The position numbers and the translations under genes are program-made. The notes below the pieces were generated by a model. That model ran no database searches and was not told where the DNA came from. It saw only the letters and a list, made by a program, of their open reading frames with translations. From NCBI GenBank assembly GCA_007135845.1, contig SLIC01000137.1, positions 1 to 8,024 on the forward strand: a stretch of DNA of 8,024 bases, in the 5' to 3' direction. Origin of the DNA: Candidatus Brevefilum sp. (GTDB lineage Bacteria > Chloroflexota > Anaerolineae > Anaerolineales > Anaerolineaceae). Numbering within the stretch: the first letter of the stretch is position 1; each line of letters begins with the position of its first letter. This document shows, in pieces, positions 1-6,200 of this stretch.

Positions 1-7
1 GATTTTC

Positions 8-1468
8 TTACTGTATAATTGCCAGGGTGTTTTTCTCTGATGATGGTTTTACTCTAGGCTTTGCCAGGCGGTATTTCAGGTAGGCTCGAAGTTCACTGGG
101 TAGGTTGGGCAGGGTTTCTTTCATGAAAATATCGGCAACTTTTAATATACCTGAAGAAAAGGTGGGATAGGGGTAGACCAGCCGGTAAAGTTTATAAAGC
201 GAGGTTTTTTGGCTGATGGCCAGGGTGAATAACGAGATCATCTCCGAAGCATGCGGGCCTACGATGGTAGCATGCAGGATCCTGCCGGTCAGGCGGATTG
301 CATCAACGATGATAAATCCATTCTCAACCCCATCGGTATAGCCGCGGTCTGTTTGGGTGGCGAAATCCACCCGGATGCGTTTGATCACACCAGGATGAAA
401 AGTCGATTGCAGTTCCTTCCCGGTCAGACCAACTATGGCGACTTCTGGATCGCTGAAGGTTGCTTGAGGGAAAAGCGGTTCTTTTCTTGAGAGTGGTAAA
501 AGCGGAAAGGCGATACGCTGTACGACGCGTCTGCCCTGGGCATTGGCTGAATGCGTAAAGGCGGAGGTGGGGGTGACATCACCTACAGCGTAGATGCCTT
601 TAACCTTTGTCCGTCCAAAAGCATTGACACGGATACCCAGGTATGGGTCCGCTTCTAGCCCTGCTTTTTCCAAATCCAGGGCTTCCAAATTCCTGACCCG
701 ACCTATGGCGATCAGCACCTGATCGACATTGCGAACGTCAATCTGCTGTTTGTCCTGCATGAGGGTTAAAGTGCGGCTGGCTTCATCATAGGCTTTCGCC
801 GTGGTGTTGTAATAGGTTGTAATGCCTGCTTTTGCCAGCTCAACCTGAATGACGGCAGAGGCTTCTGGAATTGTCCTGGCTAAAGGTTGGGGATCTAATG
901 CGAATAGGGTCACCTGGGTGCCAAGCTTTTTGAAGGCAAAGGCCATCTCAACGGCAATCACGCCGGCGCCAACGATGACCAAGTGAAGGGGTAAGTTATG
1001 CAGATCAAACAAGCTCTCATTGGTCAGCGTGCGCTCAGCGGGCAGTCCGGGAATGTCGAGGGAGCGCGGACGGGAACCGGTAGCGATGATAATATGGTCT
1101 GCTGTAATTGTTTGGGTTTTTTTATGATGGTCGACAGCTACTTTGTTTGATGAAATGAAGCGTGCTGCTCCCCTGATGAAGGTTAAGTTTTCTGTGTGTT
1201 TTACCTCTTCCGTCTCTTTAATCCGCAGCGCATCCCGCTTGTGGATCATTTGCTGCAAAACATCATCTAAGTTATCACCGGGTGAGTGATGTTTTGCCAG
1301 GTGGATGAGGGTTTTGGAGGGAATACAGCCCACATTGGTGCAATCCCCGCCGACGTGGTTGGCTTCCACCAGGGCTACCTGCTTGCCCAAGGCTGCCAAC
1401 CCGATGGCAACTGTCAGGCCGCCTGAACCAGCTCCGATAACGAGGGTGTGGTAATGATCTAAAGACAT
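8..1468 (-). CDS. Mercuric-reductase-like FAD/NAD(P) disulfide oxidoreductase
   Basis: Predicted 486-aa flavoprotein of the class I pyridine nucleotide-disulfide oxidoreductase family (dihydrolipoamide dehydrogenase, glutathione reductase, MerA). Seen: FAD Rossmann motif GAGSGG at residues 12-17 with Glu35 ending strand 2; redox disulfide GGDCTNVGCIPSK with Cys43 and Cys48; ATGSRP at 129-134; NAD(P) Rossmann motif GAGVIAVE at 167-174; second FAD motif AVGDV at 294-298; C-terminal dimerisation domain from about 335. In the C-terminal catalytic loop (432-440, YPYPTFSSG) the His-Glu pair of lipoamide dehydrogenase is Tyr434 and Ser439; Tyr also occupies the first position in MerA. Cys43 and Cys48 are the only cysteines, so both the MerA C-terminal vicinal pair and the N-terminal metal-binding domain are absent. 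The ATG overlaps the stop of the upstream membrane-protein gene (TAATG), implying coupled translation. Substrate unknown. Family assignment is firm; mercury reduction is unlikely. Confidence 0.93.
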   Translation of the reverse strand: MSLDHYHTLVIGAGSGGLTVAIGLAALGKQVALVEANHVGGDCTNVGCIPSKTLIHLAKHHSPGDNLDDVLQQMIHKRDALRIKETEEVKHTENLTFIRGAARFISSNKVAVDHHKKTQTITADHIIIATGSRPRSLDIPGLPAERTLTNESLFDLHNLPLHLVIVGAGVIAVEMAFAFKKLGTQVTLFALDPQPLARTIPEASAVIQVELAKAGITTYYNTTAKAYDEASRTLTLMQDKQQIDVRNVDQVLIAIGRVRNLEALDLEKAGLEADPYLGIRVNAFGRTKVKGIYAVGDVTPTSAFTHSANAQGRRVVQRIAFPLLPLSRKEPLFPQATFSDPEVAIVGLTGKELQSTFHPGVIKRIRVDFATQTDRGYTDGVENGFIIVDAIRLTGRILHATIVGPHASEMISLFTLAISQKTSLYKLYRLVYPYPTFSSGILKVADIFMKETLPNLPSELRAYLKYRLAKPRVKPSSEKNTLAIIQ

Positions 1469-2187
1469 TATCTGAGAGCTTCCCTTTTCTTGAATAGTCT
1501 GGCGAGCATCAAGCTGATAACAAAGACCCCTGCTGATATCCCAAAGGTCAACGGGTTGATCGATGGCACCACACCTGTAAAACTTTCGATTGATGCACCA
1601 AAGCCGACAAAGGCAATCGTCCCCGGTATGGAACCCAAGGCGGTGGCCAAGATGAAGGGCCAGTATTTAATGGTGATAAAACCAGCCAGGTAGCTGACGG
1701 CGTCATAGGGTAAAAAAATGAAACGCATGATCATCACAGTCTCAAAGCTGTTCTCGCGCATGCGTCGAGCATAGCGTTGGACCATGTTGTCCGCGTTGCT
1801 ATCCTGAAGCAGGTCAGTACCAAAAAATCGCCCAACGTAAAAAGCGATGGTTGAGGACACATTACTGGCAATGATGGTGTAAAGAACGCCCAATAGCGGG
1901 CCAAAAACAAAGCCACCTGCGACGGTGAGCAAAGTTGCCGGAAAAAATATCAATGGTCGCAGGGCATACAGCAGGATAAAGATCAAAGGTCCCCACAGCC
2001 CCTCAGCAAAGAACTCAAGCAGGCTTTGAACCACCTGTAAAGGGGTTAGATTGTTGGTAATCCTAACCCATTGAAAAGCGCCAATCAAACCCAACCAAAA
2101 GACCAGCGCGATAATCTTCCGCCCGTATTTTTTTACCCGGTCGTCTCTTTCATTTACAGAAGTGCTAATTTTTGTTTTTTCTACCAT
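1468..2187 (-). CDS. TVP38/TMEM64 family (VTT/DedA-like) membrane protein
   Basis: Predicted 239-aa integral membrane protein. A charged N-terminal tail (1-24) is followed by hydrophobic segments at about 25-42, 66-90, 92-115, 150-170, 175-200 and 213-230, then a basic C-terminus (FKKREALR) that suggests a cytoplasmic end. The VTT/SNARE-associated core is visible as the segment around 82-123 (FFPATLLTVAGG, then FYVGRFFG) and the later RFIFLPYDAVSYLAG at 155-169, matching the family pattern of a conserved Arg, a Pro and a Gly-ended re-entrant helix. Members of this superfamily are linked to lipid or small-solute movement across membranes; the substrate here is unknown. ATG 2187 is the furthest-upstream start in frame (a TAA lies three codons before it), although only a weak A-rich AAAAAGA precedes it. 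The gene overlaps the downstream oxidoreductase by one base. Proteins fusing these two domains are, to my knowledge, annotated in other bacteria, which supports a joint function. Confidence 0.9.
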   Translation of the reverse strand: MVEKTKISTSVNERDDRVKKYGRKIIALVFWLGLIGAFQWVRITNNLTPLQVVQSLLEFFAEGLWGPLIFILLYALRPLIFFPATLLTVAGGFVFGPLLGVLYTIIASNVSSTIAFYVGRFFGTDLLQDSNADNMVQRYARRMRENSFETVMIMRFIFLPYDAVSYLAGFITIKYWPFILATALGSIPGTIAFVGFGASIESFTGVVPSINPLTFGISAGVFVISLMLARLFKKREALR

Positions 2188-2364
2188 GTCTTTTTAGTTA
2201 ATATTTTTGTCGTGTTTCGAGCCGGGTTGTTAGAAAAATGAACTGTATTGGCGAGGCATTAATCACATAAATTGCTGATCAGTCATTCTTTTTGATAACT
2301 TCATCATAACTTAAGATTTTGATAAGGTCGAGATGTTTGCATAAGGTTTGTAATTAGACCTGGC

Positions 2365-2394
2365 ATCATAAAAAATCCCCTGTACTTTTATCAA
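2365..2394 (-). promoter_or_regulatory. Predicted sigma70-type promoter for TVP38/oxidoreductase
   Basis: Read on the minus strand, a -35 TTGATA (2394-2389, five of six to TTGACA) is followed after 18 bp by a -10 TATGAT (2370-2365, five of six to TATAAT). Initiation would fall near 2358, giving a 5' leader of roughly 170 nt before the ATG at 2187. It lies in an A/T-rich stretch in the right place and orientation. The match is by eye; a promoter nearer the gene is not excluded. Confidence 0.5.
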
Positions 2395-2426
2395 ATGGCT
2401 TGATTGGCTGAGGAAGTTCTAAGGTG

Positions 2427-2453
2427 ATGTGAGGACATCTGATGTGTTCACAT
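2427..2453. promoter_or_regulatory. 27-bp imperfect palindrome, candidate operator
   Basis: Dyad symmetry centred on base 2440, with half-sites ATGTGAGGACATC and GATGTGTTCACAT. Eleven of 13 position pairs are complementary; the mismatches are adjacent (2433/2447 and 2434/2446). The centre lies about 80 bp upstream of the predicted start at 2358. The central pairs would leave only a 1-nt loop and the minus-strand RNA carries two adjacent mismatches, so a DNA-binding site for a dimeric regulator is more plausible than a terminator. No regulator gene is in the window. Confidence 0.35.
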
Positions 2454-2455
2454 GG

Positions 2456-2472
2456 CAGGCCGGAAAGGCCTG
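2456..2472 (-). other. GC-rich hairpin downstream of the synthase/PPTase unit
   Basis: Perfect 6-bp inverted repeat, CAGGCC and GGCCTG around a 5-nt loop, about 60 nt beyond the transferase stop codon at 2533. No run of U follows on the minus-strand transcript, so it does not meet the usual rule for an intrinsic terminator. It may stabilise the 3' end of the synthase-transferase mRNA, or it may be chance. Confidence 0.3.
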
Positions 2473-2532
2473 TATGGTGATGATCTAACCAGCGATAGAT
2501 AATGCGCTCTTTGTGCGATTATTTTTGAACTT

Positions 2533-3258
2533 TCAGCTACCAGTACAATTAACTTGAAGTAAATCAATGGTGTTGGCGACATCCATCAAAGCGACCAGAG
2601 TCAGCAAGTAACCGTCGATACTGCGCCAATAAGCGGCTAATGATTCCTTGACTTGCGCTGACCTGATTTCTAACCGTTTCCAACCCTCACGATCTTCTTC
2701 ATCCTCGATGGCAATCACCTCAACCTGGCGGGTATCGAGGCGCAGACCGATGCCGAGTCCCTTGAGAAGCGCTTCCTTGGCGGACCAGATCAGTGTGGCC
2801 TGTTCCGCAGAGCGCGGTGTCCCTGGAGGGCTGCCGGTAAGCGCTGATGAAACCATTATTACCTCTTGTTCGGTGAAGTAATCCTGGATAAACGCGTCGG
2901 AGCGGTGTGTGATTTTCTCGAGATCGATGCCAACTCTTAGTCTTTGTGGTGTAAAGGCCGCTGCTGCCCAATCCCCGGAATGACTGATCGAGAGGCATCC
3001 GGGGAGAGGTTGGTCGGCATAATAAGCACAGGGCGCACCGAGGTCATTATTGCGGATTGTAATCTGATCTGGGCGATAGGCGGCATGATGGACTTGCGAT
3101 ACCAGGTGTTTGGCCGTGAAGCGGCCCGCCAGCCAGGATTTTTGGCGGGCTTCGAATCGGAAACCTTCATAAATGGTCTTTTCGGCTGGTGAGAGGCAAT
3201 CCCTGGCCATCGAGGTTTGTGGTGCCTGCTGCAGGCACCAGTAGACGAGGTTATCCAA
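2533..3258 (-). CDS. Sfp-type 4'-phosphopantetheinyl transferase
   Basis: Predicted 241-aa cytoplasmic enzyme that would transfer 4'-phosphopantetheine from coenzyme A to carrier domains. Residues from the chosen start: the N-terminal strand LVYW (4-7); LAGRFTAK at 43-50 (CoA-binding Arg); SISHSGDW at 90-97 with His93; GIDLEKI at 110-116, whose Asp112 and Glu114 match the Mg2+ ligands; and WSAKEALLKG at 158-167, with Lys161, Glu162 and Lys166 in the family W-x-x-K-E-A-x-x-K spacing. The length suits the Sfp group. The frame is open upstream to an ATG at 3387, but that part lies inside the synthase gene and does not look like family sequence. I chose TTG 3258: GAGG sits 6 nt before it, it overlaps the synthase stop by 8 nt, and it keeps the conserved VYW strand. 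The later ATG at 3210 lacks a Shine-Dalgarno and would remove that strand. Likely target: the adjacent synthase or its partners. Confidence 0.93.
   Translation of the reverse strand: MDNLVYWCLQQAPQTSMARDCLSPAEKTIYEGFRFEARQKSWLAGRFTAKHLVSQVHHAAYRPDQITIRNNDLGAPCAYYADQPLPGCLSISHSGDWAAAAFTPQRLRVGIDLEKITHRSDAFIQDYFTEQEVIMVSSALTGSPPGTPRSAEQATLIWSAKEALLKGLGIGLRLDTRQVEVIAIEDEEDREGWKRLEIRSAQVKESLAAYWRSIDGYLLTLVALMDVANTIDLLQVNCTGS
3220..3240. repeat. Perfect 10-bp inverted repeat at the start of the PPTase gene
   Basis: The arms TGGTGCCTGC and GCAGGCACCA flank a single base (3230) and are exactly complementary. The repeat lies 11 nt past the synthase stop codon and covers roughly codons 7 to 13 of the transferase when it starts at TTG 3258. 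In mRNA the realistic fold is an 8-bp stem with a 5-nt loop. Position suggests an influence on ribosome passage or transferase translation. That role is inference; the repeat itself is directly visible. Confidence 0.6.
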
Positions 3259-6200
3259 GTTTGTCCTCGATGATGGCACGGAAGGGTTTACAAGCCGTCT
3301 CTTCAAGTTCAGCCAGCAGAGGGGAGGTCTGGTAATTGTGCATCTCCAGATAGACCTGGCCTTGATCGTCAACCACATAGGCGTCAAAACTCACTTTGCC
3401 GTTTCTATTGTGCCTGGGCTTGATGCAGGTCATGATTTGATGTCCATTGATTCCATTTCCATTGGGGTAGAGGTTGAGCCTTCCAATGGACTGCGGGAGG
3501 CTGAACCTGCAGGCATGACCAATTTCCCATACACCAGCTGTTTGGAAACAGGATTCCACCAACAGCGGTTGGCTGGCGGCATTTAACAAGCGATCCACTT
3601 CCGCCAACTGGCCGAATTGACAGCGACCTAACAGACTGCTGCCTTGCTGCTGGACCCCTTGCAAGACTTGGAAAGCCGGTCCATGGAAATATAGCTGGTA
3701 AATATCGCCGGCACCAACTTGATCCTTGCCATTCAAATGTGGAACTTTGCCGTTTTCTGGCTTCAATCCGTTGATTTTTTCACCCTGAGCCAGATGCACT
3801 TTGCCTGAGAAGTGGTCCAACAGCTTCGACTCACCCAGCTTGGTTTCCAGCACAGATTGCAGCCGGACGATGGCTGTCAGGGTGGCATCACGGCGGATCA
3901 CCTGCACCTTCCAGAGCAGCTTGCGCGGCTCATCACGGTAGAATTTCAGGGGCTGAGTAAACTTCACATCCGTCACCTGGTAAGCGCGGTAAGCGTCGGC
4001 TCCAAATGATTGGGTATCTCCTGTGATTCTGTCTCGATCTGAGAGTAACTCAGAGACGACAAACTCCGCGGCAGTCACAAACCCTTCAATGCCCATCACG
4101 CCGGGCATGACAGCAATACCCCTGAGGGCATGATCCTGTAAAAAGGCTTCCCGGGTTGGGTCGAGCGTCCCGGCCAATGTGATCCCTTCTGCCAGGTCAT
4201 TGGCAACCACCGAGTCAAATAACCGATACTCTTTGCCAGAGGATTGGATTATCTCTGAAGCCTGTTCAAGGGTAATTTCACCACTGGTGCTGAGGTGTTC
4301 TTCGAGCATCCCCAGGCGACCTGCCAATACAATTTCACCCGGGCTGCCAAAAAGCAGTTCCTCGGCAACCTGTGGTGCAGCAGCATTGACCGGCAGCATC
4401 TCAATCCCAGCCCTTTCCATCACCGCAGGGACAAATCCCCGAGCGGCCATGCCAACCTCATCCCAGGCACTCCAATCCAAAGCCTGGAACTTGACTGCGG
4501 GCATTTGTTTTTGAAGCGCTGTGATCCAGCGGCAGAGGGTGTCGTTAGCTGCGGCATAATCAGCCTGCCCCGGGTTGCCAAAGCGCCCGGCAATGGAGGA
4601 AAACACCTGCACGGCTTGTAAGGGATGCTGTACCTGGGGTTGAATTCTGGTCAGTGCCTGCATCAGGTTGAGGAACCCCAGCACCTTGATCTCGAACACC
4701 TGGCGGAATTCATCCTCTGTTTTATTCTTGACTAAGCGGCTCTTTTCGATGCCAGCCGCATGGATCAACACATCCACACAGCCGTATTGAGCCATCACCT
4801 TATCTACCAGGGCATCCACCTGTGACTGATTGGTCACATCGCAGGCATAATAAGCTACCTGTCCACCGAACTGTGCGATCCCGTCCAATGCCTGTTGAAT
4901 CCTGGCCTGGCTTTCCAGTACAGCAAGCTGCCGCTCAATTTGAGCCGGGTTGATTTTTTCATTCCTGCTGCGAGCTTCTGTGATCATGGCCGCCTTCAGC
5001 CCAGCGCGGTCACTCAAGACCTGCTGAAGCTCAGGATTACCTGGATCAGCCGCGGCTTCTGTGCGCCCGAAGAGGACGAATTTGCCACCAGTTCTCCTGG
5101 CAAGGTCTTTAACCACCGGGGTGGTAATCCCGCCGGCACCGCCGCTGACCAGGAAAACCGTTTCCCCATCCAGTGATAGGTTCTGGTGACAGCCAAGCTC
5201 TGCTGGCAGTGCCTGGATGGTGCAGCGTTGATTACCGTACCACCCAATTTCAACCAGGTCGGGGTCCGACTCGAGTTCAGCCAGCAGTCTGGTCACAACC
5301 GTGTCCGGCTGGGCATTTGTCTCAAAATCAATGACCTTTACCAGCGTCTCAGACTGTTCCCGGGCGAGGGATTTGGAGAAACCTGAGAGGGCACCGGTCA
5401 GGGTGAGGGCATTAATTGTCTCCCCATACCCGTGCAAACCACCCGTTTGGGTTGCGCTGATCACAAAGGATGGCGGTTCTTCTTGAGCTTTAACCAGGTT
5501 GAAAAGCTGATAGAGGCTCTGATCCAGCCTGGCTTGCAAGGTTGAATGGGTCAGGGTGTTGATCTCACCTAGCGGTGCCCAGCCAGCCAGCATGAAAATT
5601 CCTGTGAAGGGGCTTGTTTTCACTGAAGAGAAGGCTTGACTGGACGTGCGGAGCTCGGGTTGGATGTGTTCAACAATCACGCCCTGGTCTTGAAGCCGGG
5701 TTGTTAACGACTTTGTAACCGGGTGGTTGCTGCCGTCAGTTACCACCAGGACACGATCACCGGGTTTGAGCTGTACGCCGGTGGGCTGGCAGAGCGCCAG
5801 TTTTGGGCGCAGTACCGGCACCGGTACCCGTCGAACAATGATAGGTCTGTTTTCAATAGAGTCATCGCTTGCTGCTGAGTCAGGCTTTGTCTCTTGAGTC
5901 ATAGCCTCCTGGATGGTAACGGCTTGTTGGGCTTTCGATTGCCAGACAAATTGGACGACCTTTTCCAGGCTGTTGTAGTCTGAGAGGACCAGGTCTTCCC
6001 GGCGGGGAATATCGTAATGCTCACGAACGGCTGCAAAGAGTTCTGCCTGTTTGACGGTGTCGATACCCAGGTCCGCTTCCAGGTCCAGCTCGGGGTCAAG
6101 CATGTCTGCTGGATAGCCTGTTTTCTCGCTCACCAAACCCAACAAGAATTCCTGGATTGTCTCTATCGTTACATCGTCTTCATCCTGGGATGGCATGGAT

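Larger units (their letters stand above)
2188..2532. other. Intergenic region between the two transcription units
   Basis: A 345-bp gap between the phosphopantetheinyl transferase stop and the TVP38 start. No convincing gene is present. In transcription order (high to low coordinate) it contains a GC-rich hairpin (2456-2472), a 27-bp imperfect palindrome (2427-2453), a sigma70-like promoter (2365-2394), and about 170 bp of A/T-rich leader. The leader holds two direct copies of TTTTGATAA (read on +) at 2290-2298 and 2317-2325, and an 8-bp palindrome CTGATCAG at 2275-2282. I saw no riboswitch or tRNA, but subtle structured RNA cannot be excluded by eye. Confidence 0.7.

Noticed and set aside
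251..490. A 79-aa open frame on the plus strand within the oxidoreductase
   Set aside because: It is antisense to conserved coding sequence and lacks any recognisable domain.
8..1468. Naming the oxidoreductase merA or lpd
   Set aside because: The C-terminal cysteine pair of MerA and the His-Glu pair of Lpd are both absent.
2304..2369. A 21-codon minus-strand ORF (begins Met-Met-Pro-Gly) with AGGGG 7 nt before its ATG
   Set aside because: Its ATG lies inside the better-supported -10 box TATGAT, so the predicted promoter could not transcribe it, and the peptide has no recognisable features. It would need read-through from the upstream unit.
2428..2452. TGTGA...TCACA as a CRP/FNR-type site
   Set aside because: The half-sites are 15 bp apart rather than the 6 bp that CRP binding requires.
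2456..2472. Intrinsic terminator of the synthase-transferase unit
   Set aside because: The 6-bp stem is not followed by a U-run on the minus-strand transcript; reported only as a hairpin.
3259..3387. The 43-residue N-terminal extension of the PPTase frame starting at ATG 3387
   Set aside because: It lies wholly inside the synthase C-terminus, is rich in Arg/Trp/Cys with no family similarity, and the TTG at 3258 has a proper GAGG and overlap.
3439..3478. Short repeats of TCCATT on the plus strand
   Set aside because: They are explained by the Asn-Gly-rich stretch (N-G-N-G-I-N-G) of the synthase DH domain and are not an independent repeat array.
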